Assembly (NCBI GenBank): GCA_039621445.1
Contig: CP154956.1
Coordinates: 83,758,474-83,822,473, forward strand
Length of the DNA: 64,000 bases
Origin: Euglena gracilis
Lineage: Eukaryota > Euglenida > Euglenophyceae > Euglenales
Direction: 5' to 3'
Under the pieces are notes generated by a model. It did not search any database and had not been told where the DNA came from. It saw nothing but the letters and a program-made list of their open reading frames with translations. Each line of letters opens with the position of its first letter. The first letter of the stretch is position 1. Both the position numbers and the translations under genes were made by a program. Shown here one piece after another: positions 21,541-33,197 of the stretch.

Positions 21541-22320
21541 ATCATGGCCCTCATGGCCAATGATGGCCATGATGACCAATGATGGGCATCATGACTCCGG
21601 ATGACCATCATGACCAATGATGACCATCATGACCCATGAGGGCCATAATGACCAATGATGGCCATCATGACCAATGATGGCCATCATGACCAATGATGGC
21701 CATCATGACCAATGGTGGCCATGATGACCAATGATGGCCATGACGACCAATGATGGCCATGATGACCAATGATGGCCATCATGACCAATGATGGCCAATG
21801 ATGGCCATCATGACCAATGATGGCCATCATGACCAATGATGGCCATCATGACCAATGATGGCCATGATGACCAATGATGGCCATCATGACCAATGATGGC
21901 CATCATGACCAATGATGGCCATCATGACCAATGATGGCCATCATGACCAATGATGGCCATCATGACCAATGATGGCCATCATGACCAATGATGGCCATCA
22001 TGACCCCGGATGACCATCATGACCAATGATCGCCATCATGACCCCGGATGGCCATCATGACCAACGATGGCCAATGACGAATGATGACCCATGAGGGCCA
22101 TCATGACCAATGATGGCCATCATAACCAATGATGGCAATGATGACCAATGATGGCCATGATGACCAATGATGGCCATCATGACCAATGATGGCCATCATG
22201 ACCCCGGATGGCCATGATGACCAATGATGGCCATCATGACCAATGATGGCCATCATGACCCCGGATGAGCATCATGACCAATGATGGCCATCATGACCCC
22301 GGATGGCCATCTGACCCCGG
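21541..22320 (+). repeat. Minisatellite, ATGATGGCCATCATGACCA type
   Basis: About 40 imperfect units of 18-20 bp. The core GATGGCCATC is a perfect palindrome, so the whole array is self-complementary. Variants include ATGACCCCGG units near 22004 and 22200-22310. Confidence 0.93.
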
Positions 22321-22437
22321 GCCGGGCCGCCGGGCCGCCGGGCCGCCGGCCGGGCCGGGCCAGGCCCGGCCGCCGGGCCGCCGGCCGGGCCGGGCCGGGC
22401 TGCCGGGCCGGGCCGGGCCGCCGGGCCGCCGGCCGAG
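22316..22437 (+). repeat. GGGCCGCC-type GC-rich tandem repeat
   Basis: Almost pure G and C, with CCGGGCCGCCGG and GGCCGGGCC words repeated. A similar composition recurs at about 27840-27920. Confidence 0.85.
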
Positions 22438-22439
22438 AT

Positions 22440-22549
22440 GGTCAATGAAGGGGTGGGTGCGCGCTTATCAAGAGCTCAGCACTATTCAAAACCTGGTCAA
22501 TGAAGGGGTGCATGCGCGCTTATTAAGAGCTCAGCACTATTCAAAACCT
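22440..22549 (+). repeat. 55-bp tandem duplication
   Basis: Two units (22440-22494 and 22495-22549) differing at three bases. Each holds AAGAGCTCAGC, the complement of the GCTGAGCTCTT word found in repeat R and near 27802. Confidence 0.9.
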
Positions 22550-22650
22550 GGTTTCTAAGGCGGGGGGGGGTTATAAGTGGGGGGTGGGGTTTACTGCTTT
22601 TTGTTGCCGGATTTGACGGATCCTAATAACCCTTTGGACCACAAGCAATC

Positions 22651-23280
22651 ATGTCGACATCAATCACATCCGAGAGTTTTACGTCTACAGGCAAGAGCGT
22701 CTACAACGAAGCCTGGGGACGTCTGTTCCTGGACCCCGATGAAGTACGCGACTTGCTGAAGACAACATCGATGGAGAAGCTTCAAGTCGTGCTGCAAGCC
22801 GGACAAGCGTGGAATGGTGGAGGATGGACTTCGACGAAATGTGCCAGAGCCATACGAAGGCGCACGGGGATGACATTGGTCAGCGCAAACTTCGTGGACT
22901 ACCTGAGTCAGTGCAGGGAAAAACAGTGGGGGGACACCCCCATTGCCCAAAGACTTGTGAAAGTCTGTCCTGTTGGGAAAAAACATGGAAACCCTTTTCT
23001 CTGTCAATCTCTGCAAAAAGGCATTCTATCAGATTTCCCATTACTCCTAAACCTGTCAAAAAACACAGGATCCTATGAGACAGAAGAAATTGGTTTGGCA
23101 AATAGGATTTTGAGTGATTACGAGTCCTCAGGTGCACTCAGAAAGTTACCTCCAGGAGCTGTGTCCAAGCACTTGGTACCTTGGTTCATCATTTCAAAAA
23201 TGGAAAAGGACACCATCAAACATCGTTTGATCACAAACTGCAAGAAATTAAACACATTTTTCACAGCACCCCCCATTTAA
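22651..23280 (+). CDS. DIRS-type element, N-terminal region and RT start
   Basis: A 209-residue ORF. The first 130 residues are unrecognised. It then shows the run-in typical of DIRS-type RTs: GALRKLPPGAVSKHLVPWFI, the Lys/Glu motif ISKMEKDTIKHRLI (basic finger motif), and TNCKKLNTFF with a following Pro-Pro. The frame ends at TAA just before the first catalytic strand, which continues in another frame, so at least one frameshift has occurred. No upstream gag-like ORF was identified. Confidence 0.7.
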   Translation: MSTSITSESFTSTGKSVYNEAWGRLFLDPDEVRDLLKTTSMEKLQVVLQAGQAWNGGGWTSTKCARAIRRRTGMTLVSANFVDYLSQCREKQWGDTPIAQRLVKVCPVGKKHGNPFLCQSLQKGILSDFPLLLNLSKNTGSYETEEIGLANRILSDYESSGALRKLPPGAVSKHLVPWFIISKMEKDTIKHRLITNCKKLNTFFTAPPI

Positions 23281-24720
23281 ACTGACCACCTGTCAGGGAT
23301 CTTCCCCTACCTGCAGCAGGGTTGGTGGGGGGGAAGTTGAATCTCAAGGATGCATACTTCCATCTTCCCCTTCACCCATTCCTTCAGAAATATTTAAATC
23401 TCCAGGTGGAAGAAACGGTGTGGTAATTTCAGTCAGCCAGTTTTGGAATCAGCAAATTGCCTTTCCTGTTCATGCAATTTATGAAGCCCCTGGAAAAACT
23501 GTGGCACACAAGGGGCATCCCAGCCTTTGTATATCTCGACGATATACTGATTTTGGCAAAATCCCCCCAGCTGGTTCAAAAACACCTAAAGGTCATGATC
23601 CAGGATCTGATGGCAGCAGGCTTCAAAATCAACACCCCCAAAAGTGTGTTACTCCCCAGTCAGGTGATCCCCCGCTTGGGAGCTGTGATAAACTTGGCAG
23701 AAGGAAAACTGCAGGTCCTACTTCAAAAACTAAAACCCCTGAGAAAGGAAATTGGAAAAGTGTTGGTGGCAAGCAATCTAACTTGTCGAAAAATGGCTGC
23801 AATTCTGGGTCAAATTCGTTCCAATCTCACCCCTCTGCCCTTTTTAAGGGCATTCGCCAATACTTTAAAGGAGTTTGTGGACCTGCATAAAACCTACCCA
23901 CAGCTGGGATCATCAGGTACCCATTCCTCAGTCAGCAAAAAAGCAGACCTTGCCTCTAAAACCTCTTCTGGCAGAAACCCATGGAAGACCCTTTTTGGTA
24001 AATCCCAACAGGGTTTTGTATTCAGACAGTTCCACACAGGGGTGGGGGGGCCTGGATCTAAATTTTGGGCAAAACTGCACAATTTTTGGAGAAGCAATCA
24101 AGGGTGGCACATAAATTTAAAGGAGCTCTCAGCTGCAAAGGACACCATTTTGTCCTTAACAAAACCAGGGGAGTCAGTAGTCATTCAGGTGGACAATCAG
24201 GTAGCTGCAAGCTACCTCAGGAAGCAAGGGGGGAGGGTTCAAGCCCTGAACGAAATTATTCGCCCCCTTTTGCTATGGGCAGTGAAGCATAGAGTTCAAA
24301 TTCTGGTTCAGTGGGTGCCAAGCCAGCAAATGCAGGCAGACAGCTTATCCAGGTGGGTCCAGGACCCTGGGGACCCTAAATCATCTGCTTTTCCAAAAAA
24401 TTATCTGCCACTCCAAAAAAGACGTTCAGCTAGCTGTGGACTGCTTTGCCGGTCCGGGGAATTACAAGTTCCCAAAATTCATTTGTTGATGGCCCCACCA
24501 TCAAGCTTTCAGGGTGGATGCCCTAAATTGGCCCCTGCAAGACCTTTCTCATGTTTGGGCATTTCATTTGCCCCTTTTGTGCTTCAGCACCATGGTGGCC
24601 CCTGTTAATCAAAATGAGGGTAAAACACACCAAATGCCTGGTCATACCCCCAAGAGGGTTCATGTTCTTCAACTTTTTACAACACTGCATGCCCAGGCCA
24701 AAGATGATCCCTAGCCTGCA
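23281..24720 (+). pseudogene. DIRS-type RT/RNase H, copy 2
   Basis: The first catalytic motif LNLKDAYFHLPLH lies near 23335. FVYLDDILILAKS has an intact YLDD at 23532-23543, followed by GFKINTPKSVLLPSQVIPRLG and CRKMAAILGQIRSNL. RNase H follows: VLYSDSSTQGWGGL in a shifted frame, HINLKELSAAKD, and VVIQVDNQVAASYL. After RNase H comes the DIRS-type block SRWVQDPGDPKSS and VDALNWPLQDLSHVWAFHL. At least three frame changes split the reading. A tyrosine recombinase and split direct or inverted termini were not found, so the assignment rests on the RT/RNase H sequence. Confidence 0.78.
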
Positions 24721-26195
24721 CAGTGTTATCAGGGGGAAGTTGGAACAGCGGCAGGTCAACCCTTCCAACATTACACTTTATTTCCAACAACTGAAAAGTT
24801 TGGACCGTTCCAACCGCACCAGACGCCGGGGGGGGGGGAAGCACAACCGCCGCCTCCGGAAACAAACACGCAGTAAGATGCACCGCGCCCGGGAATACAC
24901 AATGAGCAAACAGCCGGCACAAACAAGCAGGATCTCGCCCTGCCCTTGCGCTTCGCCCCCCCCGGTCATTTCCTCCTGGTTCCCTAAAGGTCCGCGGAGT
25001 GCATCTGGCCCTGCCCTTTTTAAGGGCTTTTTAGACACCCTGGTAATTTTTTTGGCAACGTGCACACTTAAAACACCCCATTTCCAAGGAAATAAAGGCC
25101 CAATTGAGTGAAAAAAAAATCTGTTAGACACCTCGGGGTCGAAGGGCAAATTAGGAATCGGCCAGCTCCGGCGAAAAACGCGCTAAGCGCAGACTCCTAA
25201 ACCGGCGCGCAAAAACAAATACAGCAAAACCGCCGGCGAAAAAGGCTGGCCTCACGGGTAAAGTGCGGAGCCCGAGGTGTCTCGGCAAAGAGCCCAATGT
25301 GAGACCCTCTTCCCCCCCCCAGAAGGCGACAGACCCGCACATCAACATTAGCAGTTGGCAGGAAAAATGTTCCTTCGGCACTGAAAGAAAAACTTTCAAC
25401 TGAAAAATTGGCTCCCCATGGGAAGGTGTGAAAATATTTTTCTTGAAAAAATGCATCCGGTGTGGACCCACAAAATGTTCAAAAAAAAAACACATTCCTT
25501 TGAACAGAAAAGCTTTTTTGGAAGAGATGAGCCCCTTTCTTGGTGGAAAAAGCTGTGTCAGCGCGGTCAGAAGAGAGGTCAGGGCAATGAATGATTTTGG
25601 GGGTGTCATAAATGCTGCTACTCAAATGCGACAGAGCTCCTCCTCGTGTGAAGGTTTCCTGAAATCAAGCAACCAACATTTCTTTTCAACAAACTCTTGA
25701 TTCTTTGATTGGAAAATGATTGAACAGGCAATTGCTTCAGGACCTGGGGGGGCCACTGGCTAGCCATTTTGCTTGACACTGGAAAGAATGAACCAGCCAG
25801 ACCCCCTGCCCCCCCCCCGACTGGAAAATTTTTCCTCCGGCGCTGTGCGCCGAGGTGGAAAAGAGGTGTTAATGCGTTGTTTTTTTTTTGGCTGATTTTG
25901 TTCCAAAAAAAAATCCCAAATTGGCGGCATTTTTGCCCATTTTTGGAGGTCCAATGAATGTTCAGCGCTTCGCGCTGGTCACTGGAAAAAATTTCCCACT
26001 GGCCAGCCATGCTAGCAGACCCCTGGTGCACCAGAATTCCCACTAGCCAAATCTGGACTAGCTTCAGTCCAGTCCCCCCTCTGGGGGGGGGGGTACTGCA
26101 AACCCTTAAGCAAAGGCCTGTTCTTGAACCTTGAAAAACATTCATCACAGGAGGGGGGGTTGTGACAGTGTGGGTGCGTGGGTGTGCAGAAAGAC
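24721..26195. other. No supported gene
   Basis: It includes the reversed short repeat at 24870-24945, a CTCCGGCGC/GCGCCGAGG dyad at about 25835-25855 and another at about 25964-25976, G runs, and low-quality ORFs on both strands. Confidence 0.5.
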
Positions 26196-26283
26196 GCGTT
26201 GGGGGGGTAACCCCCCAATAACTTTGCCTCCTGCAAAAGGCGTTGGGGGGGTAACCCCCCAATAACTTTGCCTCCTGCAAAAG
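26196..26283 (+). repeat. 44-bp tandem duplication with perfect hairpin
   Basis: Two identical units, each containing TTGGGGGGGTAACCCCCCAA followed by TAACTTTGCCTCCTGCAAAAG. Confidence 0.9.
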
Positions 26284-26604
26284 TAAGTGGTCCGACCTTT
26301 TGGCCCCGACCCCCTGCAAATTATTTGGGCAGTACCCAAATATACATATATACATATTGAACAACACCACAACAACATTGATGGATACAACATTGATGGA
26401 CCTGATTGATCATATAAACGATAGAGCATTATGGCGTTTCAGATGAGTTTTTGTGCATCGTGTTGCACATTTTCGCTTGAAAATGGGGGGGGGGGATATT
26501 TTTCGGATCTTTTTGGACCGATCTTTTTCGGCCTTTCCCCTGCAAAGCTTTTCGGGCATGCAAAGCTTGAGGGCACTGTAAAATTATTTGGGGGCAGTTC
26601 AAAG

Positions 26605-26870
26605 GGGGTCGCTGAGCTCTTATCCCTTTATGGGGAAGAGCGAAGCTCACCACCAAGGGAAGTCGGACCCGTCGGCGGATTATCACTGTGACCCTGGCCC
26701 CATCCCCGAATTATTTTCAGTCGCAAGCGACTGGATCCCGGCTTCCTGAATCACCTCTGTTTGGCCCCCAGCAGCCCGCCAGGCCCGAGTTATTCAGCCA
26801 ACAAGGGGTCCAAATAAGGTGGGATTAGCCAACCCCAGTTTCGACTCTGCCATTTCGCCGGGGGTGACCA
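26605..26870 (+). repeat. Repeat R, copy 3 (isolated)
   Basis: Starts GGTCGCTGAGCTCTTATCCC and keeps the hairpin and the GCCAGGCCCGAGTTATTCA block, but lacks the satellite that follows copies 1 and 2. Confidence 0.75.
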
Positions 26871-27954
26871 CCCCCTCCCACACATTCATTCACTCCCCTG
26901 CCAAGGGCTGAACAAGAATCCCACAAAACTTACGGCCCATCGCTCACCCTTCTGCCACCACCCTTTCCCATCAGGCTTGTGCTTGAGAGGAGCTGGGGAC
27001 CAGTTTTGGTGTCAAGGGATTCTTTTCTTGGGGGGGGGGTCAAAAAATTACACTCCATTTCTTTCAGTTCCGTGTGCAAAAGGTATCCGGAAAGGGACCA
27101 TCCGTGCATTTTTTGAACGCGCACTTCTTGGGAAGCAAACCATTCAGCGTGCAGAGCAACAAATGGCAACTCGCTCCCCAGAATGCCAAAGGTGGACTGA
27201 ACACGCTGCTTGGCTCAGACAAGACTTAGATTTGTGACCCCTCTCTTTTTCCACTGGGGGTTCACTTGGAATTCCGCTGTCCCCCGAGGGGTGTCCATGT
27301 GGGACTTGGTGGTTCACCTTGATAAACGTTATCTGGAACCAAAAATATCTTCTTCGCTTTGTGCCAGGAAAGTTGTCAATTTGTTGAAAAAAAAAATCGC
27401 CTGAAAATGCGGGGCACTTGGGGCACTTTTTGAGGGTAAAAAAAACCTATTTATAATTTTATTAAAATATTTTTATTAAAAAAAACCCAACATGACACAA
27501 AATATTTTAATTGCATTTTCACCTTGGCTCACGGCGCCAGAAGAATTTCCTTTCCAGTCAAGGGACCCCGGGGGAGGGGGGGGGGGGGGGCCCGTCCCTG
27601 CTGGTTTTTTTGTGGCGTTTTCCAGTGGCTTGCAACATGGCTGGCAGCGATTGGACCCCCCCCCGGGTCCTGAGCAAAAGCCCAGAAAAAAAAACAGGAA
27701 GTTCCCATTTTTCTTGCGTTTCTGCTGGTGGAACTCTCTCTTGCAAACGCCATGGTGGGTCGGGACCTTCTTTAGGGGTGCGTGACCAGGGGTTGTGTGG
27801 TGCTGAGCTCTTTACCTGCCGGATGGTGCCAGGCAACCCGGCCCGGCCCGGCCCAGCCCTGACGGCGGCCCGACAGTCCAGCCGGCGGCCTGGCCCAGCC
27901 CGGTCCGGCGGCACGGAACGGGCATGCAGCTGGCCCTGGACGTCTCTCCGTGAT
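26871..27954. other. No supported gene
   Basis: A mix of AT-rich DNA (27420-27500), a G run near 27579 and a GC-rich block at 27835-27920 that resembles 22316-22437. Confidence 0.5.
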
Positions 27955-28230
27955 ATAGGGTCCCCAGGGCTTTCCTTTGATTTGGCTTTTGGGGATATGT
28001 TGAAGTTTTCGATTTCTTGACCCCAAAATGGCCCAAAACCGGCTGAGTCAAAACCGGCCAAAACGCACATCAATCGGAGCGAAATGCCCTTAAAATGACC
28101 ATAACTCCGGCTGGCCGTGGAGATCCGGGGAAATCAAAATACTGATGGACAGGGCATTCCAGGGGCTTTGTTTTCGGTCACCGAACATTTTCTTTGATTT
28201 TGCTTCATTTCATTTCATTTCATCAAATGA
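27955..28230 (-). repeat. Repeat S, diverged reversed copy
   Basis: On the minus strand it matches repeat S through the CCAAAA, ACTCCGGCTGG and ATTTTCTTTGATTTTGC segments. Divergence is high. Confidence 0.5.
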
Positions 28231-28755
28231 GAGGGTGGGAGGGGGTGGTCCCCCCAAGGGGAGGGAGAGATGGATCCCCTCCTCCTGGGAAAAACCCGGC
28301 ACATGAAATTGCAAAGCCTGGAGTGGTCCGCAGGAGGAATGGGGGGGAAGATAGTGGAACCAGATCTCAAGGAATCGGAGGAAGCTCTGGACAACCTGAG
28401 CGTTCTTTGGCACACTGCCACGGCGGTTCACAGCAACCGTTACTCATTGCCCCAAACGCCACAGTGCAACGCTTACCAGACAACCACCAGCAACAGTGGG
28501 CTTCGAGTGGGCCTTGCCGGCACACCACAAAACGAGGGATGGGGGAGAATCAAATGTTGTGCATTTTGAATTTTTTGAAACCACAAATGAATATCTTGCA
28601 TTTGGGCCTGGACAACGCACCCAGGGGGAGGAATATTCCATTTCTTAAAAAAAAAATTGTTTTTTGAAATTTTGAAACAATATCCACAATGGTACAGCTC
28701 CGAGGATGCACCGTGTTCCCCCCCCCCCCGGGCGCATGGCTCGGGCCATGATTGA
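28231..28755. other. No supported gene
   Basis: A weak plus frame (28270-28569) reads smoothly but has no splice or family support. Confidence 0.4.
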
Positions 28756-28905
28756 AGGTAAGGCCAGGGGGCCAACCTTAGGGGGGGGGCCAAATTTGCA
28801 TGTTAAGAATATCAGCGGCCATGTGCAAAAGGCCAACTTTGGGGGGGGTTAAGTTTGCGTGTAAGGAGAAGGGCGGCCAAGCGCCCGGGGGGGGGGGGGG
28901 GTTCC
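28756..28905 (+). repeat. Repeat G, tandem pair
   Basis: Two versions of AGGCCAAC(C/T)TT-G run-AAGTTTGC(A/G)TGTAAGGAG. Related single copies lie at about 30760-30825, 37690-37740 and 40258-40310. Confidence 0.65.
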
Positions 28906-30750
28906 GCGGGGATGGTGCAGGAACAGATTTCAGCAGAATTTATGGAATTGCCAAAACAACAAAAATAGATTTCAGTACATTCTATGGAACCGTGGCATTG
29001 TGAAACCAACACTCTTCCCCAGGGACACATGGGAAGCCCTGGGGGTGTTGGAATTCTTCCTGGCCCCTGTCGGTGGGGTCCAACGCCCCAAGGGGACCAG
29101 ACCCCCACCTCAAAACTTGAAGGGGGCCAGGAAAAACTTCGGTTTTGTGGATGGCCAGGTACCAGGCCAAAAAACGTTCAAAATTTTATTTTATTCTTTG
29201 AAAATAAATTCCAAAAAAATGCTCAAATTATGAATTTCTTGAATGTTTTTATCACCTAGAAAACACCCAAATATCAAAAAAAAAAAATGCCATATGCTTA
29301 AAAATAAGGAAAAAAGCATTTTTTTGGTACTTCGGATGCTTTCGCACCGTGTGCAGAGCATGTTTCGCACCGCGTGCACTGCGTGCGGCACCGTGTGCAC
29401 CGCATGGCACCGCGTGACAAGAATCAGATACAACCTAAAATGACTGAATGAGAGAAAAAACACCCGCAAAAGCGCCCATTGACTACAAAATTGCAATAAA
29501 ACCGCATTTTGAGTGAATGTGGTCGTTTTTCGGTGTTTTTGGCCAAAATCATCTTTTGTCACCAGATCTCATCAAATCGTACCAATGGTCACCGAATCTG
29601 TGCAAGTGGCCACAAAATGGCCAAAAGTTGCCAAAAAGGGGCAAAAAGTGGGGGGAAAAGCAATCAAAAGTGGCCTAAAATGCCTACAAATGTGCAAAAA
29701 TAGCCAGAAGCAGCCAAAAATTGGTGTAAATGAAGCAAAAATGCATTCGAAAAGCCAAAAGTGGTCTAAATTGCAAATGCAGCTCAAAGTGGCCAAAAGT
29801 GGCCAAAAGTAGTCCAAAATGGTCCAAAAAAAGGCCAAAAAAAAGCCAAAAGTCAACTGCAAATGGGGTACTGGTGGAACTTTGTGAAAATTGCACATTC
29901 GGAAATGATTATTCTCACGCGGTGCACGCGGTGCGGAAGCATCCCCATAGCGCCGAAAGATTTTATGCTATTTTGGGACCCCAAAGAGGGGGTGGGGGGT
30001 AGGTCCAGACTCCCCTCCAAAAATCTTGGAGGGGAGTCCACCCCTCCCCATCACCAACCTCAATCTGAAAGGGCTTCCCACAAATCCCTGCCCTCCCCCT
30101 CAATCACAATACCCCCTGTCCACATCACATTACCAAACAAGGGATTTTTGCGAACAGAACACCATCTGAACAAACATCCACAATATAGTTAGGTGCGATG
30201 CGATGAAACGGTGCCCCGGCAATCGGATTAAAAAAGGCCCGAGAGGAGAGCACGGCCAACCCGGCGGAAACCGGGCAGTCATGTGGGACAGGGCAGGGGA
30301 AACAGCCCGCCCTGTACTATATAACCGGCATGTGCATCCTCCACTGGTCAGGTGCTGGCAGACCTGAACTGGTGTGTCCTCCACGTGGTGCGACCGCTTT
30401 TGGTTCACGCAAAGTGCAACCGAATGTCCACAGAGAAAATCGTTTTTTATACGGGCGTTTCACATCAAACCCTGAGAGAAGTTATTTTGCGACAAGCTTC
30501 ATTTTCCCATCACTTGTGCCAGTTATTGTATTATGGCCCTAGGCGGGCGGCAAAGCGCGCACACAACCACCTACACAACCACTGAAATGCGTGGCGCAGC
30601 ATCGCACTCCAGAAAAACATACCCCCCTGGCACTTTGCCCTACAATTGAAAGAAAACTTGGGCTACAATTGAAAGAAAACCTTGCCTCAGGGCGGGTTGG
30701 CAAATGTTAAGAATTTTGCCGGGCAAAACGAAAAATAAGCCATTAAAGCC
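28906..30750. other. Low-complexity intergenic DNA
   Basis: 29330-29410 repeats GCACCGCGTGC-like words. 29540-29870 is a degenerate tandem of GGCCAAAA and GCCAAAAGT words with A-rich spacers. 29917-29935 repeats GCGGTGCACGCGGTGC. No gene supported. Confidence 0.55.
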
Positions 30751-30839
30751 CAATGGGGCCAAGGTTGCAAGTAAAGCCAAAGGTCAACTTCAGGGGGGCC
30801 AAGTTTGCATATGTAAGGAGGAGGGGGGGGGGTACTCTG

Positions 30840-31200
30840 GTCAGGTCTGGGTGCTGGGGTGGGCCACCTCTTTCCGGGCGGCCTGGTGGGGCAGAGGGGC
30901 TTCGTCCGCTGTGGCCAACCCATAACCCACGCCTGCCGGTTGGTGGCTTCTTGGTGCCCCTGGAACGCAAGCGACCCCCGCACCAACCTGGTCGCATCGA
31001 CCACTTGGAGGCGAGTTTCCATCCCATGGCTGGGTGGTTGACGGACTCCGATGGAATGAGGCGGGGAGTTGGAGTCGGGAACGTTTCCCGGGGAGCTGTG
31101 GAGTGAATTCCAGGAAAACCATCGGCCATTGTGACGCCGGGGTGGCCGCCCAGCCCGGAAACGATGGCCACCGGAAAGCCTCTCTGGGGAGTAAGGCACA
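30840..31200 (-). other. Weak coding-like stretch
   Basis: A minus frame starting MADGFPGIHSTAPRETFP continues through MGWKLASKWSMRPGW with mostly G/C third positions. The plus strand is also open. There is no family match and no firm splice sites. Confidence 0.18.
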
Positions 31201-31587
31201 GCAGGGGTGAGGTCAGGTGAGCAACCATCAGGGGCATGGGAAGGGCACATCCCTCTGATGTGACGACCCTCGATGGAGGGATCACCACCTGCCAACGGCG
31301 TGGTGGTAGGGAGGGCGAAAACACAAGCAAATTTAGGCTTGGGCCCTCTTCTTTGGGGCAAGGGTTCGGCAACCCCCCCCCCATGTCACAAACTGGGACT
31401 CCGGGGGGGTAATTTATGGCTGACAAACATTTGTGTGTGACGCACACAGCGCGCAAACAAACAGTGTGCAAACACTCAGCGCAACACTCACTCGCACACA
31501 TTTGAATGCCCTCGTGCACGCATTGGTACCCCCGCAGAATGCAGACGACTGCGACAGGCTTCGTTTTAGCAACATCGGGGGGTACCT

Positions 31588-31830
31588 TGTGCTATGGGGT
31601 GCCACACCCACTCCGGGGGGGGGGGGGGTTGGACCCTGGTGCTTGCTGGCCCAGCCAATTTCCCCCTTGAAAATGCAAGTTTTTCGGGGCCCCAGTGCCG
31701 GGGGGGGGGGGGGGGGGCTTCAGCACTGCCCACCCAAAACCTGACCCCGGGGGGGAGGGAGGTCGAAACGCCCAATCCCCCTTTTCTGCCCACAGCACCC
31801 AGCCCTGGGGGGTGTGCGCACTTCCTGAAA
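31588..31830 (+). repeat. Repeat P, copy 1 (diverged)
   Basis: Has the landmarks GTGCTATGGGGTGCC, CCTTGAAAATG and, near the end, GTGCGCACTTCC followed by AAAAAG. Confidence 0.5.
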
Positions 31831-32424
31831 AAGAAACCTGGTGCCCAACCTCTCCTGAAACCAAACTAATAAAAAAAATACAGATTGCTTTTTGCCAGAA
31901 AATTCCCTGTGCCATGAACCCCCCCCCGGGAAACTGTCCTCCCCAAGAATCTGTCCTCTGCCCTCTGCAGCCGCTGACCTGTCTGTATTTCAAAAAGGCA
32001 CTGAAAAAAAATTTTAAAACCTTAAAAGAACACATAAAAAATTTGGCCAAAAATGCCATAAAAAACCACTTCAAAAATCATTTTGGCAAAATTTTCAGCC
32101 GAAAATGAAGTCAGAGCAGCAGCAGGTGACTGTGGGTATCCCTCTTGGCAGAATGGGCAAAGCAGCGTCGGTGATTCTGCCTTTGGTGTAAAGCAGTCAG
32201 ACTGCGGGTCTGCCGCGTGGGTGGGGGACTCAGCAGCGGGGGCGGAGCGTGGAGCTCACTGGCCAGACACCGACACACAGACTCTCAGAGCAGGGGTGTT
32301 GTCAACCTCCAAGGCATTTTCCTTTCTTTCTGATGGTGCTCGCACTGAGCAACTTACTTCCCTCTGCAACCCCAAGGTGGGAGTCAATAATTTTATACCC
32401 CCCAGGGCGCTTGGCCCGGGCCAT
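31831..32424. other. No supported gene
   Basis: AT-rich first half with Lys/Asn-coding chance ORFs. Nothing recognisable. Confidence 0.4.
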
Positions 32425-32590
32425 GATCAGGGTTCGATATAAGGACAGGTGGGGGGTCCGGACCCCCCCCCTGCGGGCCAGGAGCAGGGTTCGATATAAG
32501 GACAGGTGGGGGGGGGGTGGTCCGGAGCCCCCCCCCCGCGGGCCAGGAGGGGGGGGGGGGGGGGGGGACACCCCCCCCACCTAAACAGGT
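32425..32590 (+). repeat. Tandem GGTTCGATATAAGGACAGG repeat with G/C blocks
   Basis: Two units of about 60 bp, each ending in GCGGGCCAGGAG. A reversed or partial relative lies at about 32840-32915. Confidence 0.7.
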
Positions 32591-32684
32591 GCACGGTCTG
32601 GGTTACCGAAAATTTTTGACCCCCCCCCAAAACGACCCAAAGTGCCATTTTGGGCACTTTTTGGGCAAAAATGTGCCAAAAATG

Positions 32685-33095
32685 CAAAAAATTTTCGGCG
32701 CAAAGCGCCGGAGGAAAAAATTGACCCTTTTGGGGGGGGGTCCCGGGAACCCCCCCGAGGGTCGGTCCGGACCCCCCTGGCAGGTGGGGGGGGGGTGGTC
32801 CGGCCCCCCCCCTGCGGGCCAGGAGGGGCCCACCTAAACCATGTACGCCCTCCTTATATCAAACCCTGGCCAGGAGGGGGGGGGGGTGGGGGGGGGACAC
32901 CCCCCACCTAAACAGTGGCGCGGTCCGGGTGACCGATTTTCGGCCCGGCGCAAAGCGCCGGGCCAAAAATTTAACATCCAGCGAAATCAAAGCGCAACCA
33001 GCACATAGTGTTTTTTCATCAGGTCAATGGCAGAAAATTACCAAAAACTCCGGCTCAAAGCGCCGGAGGAAAAAATTGACCTTTTTGGGGGGTCC
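32685..33095 (+). repeat. Repeat Q: GGCGCAAAGCGCC hairpins
   Basis: Three hairpins at about 32695-32711 (CGGCGCAAAGCGCCG), 32944-32965 (GGCCCGGCGCAAAGCGCC) and 33052-33068. Two are followed by GAGGAAAAAATTGACC and GGGGGGTCCCG. Confidence 0.7.
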
Positions 33096-33197
33096 CGAGT
33101 ATCCCAAGCACCTGGGGGGGGGGGGGCAATCGCCTGAGGGGGGAGGTACTGACCCCCAGGTGGTCAATTCCACACTTCTGAAAAGCTATCACCGCAA

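Noticed and set aside
25755-25780. Dinoflagellate spliced-leader relic (TAGCCATTTTGCTTGA)
   Set aside because: It lacks the GGCTCAAG end and is a partial word match only.
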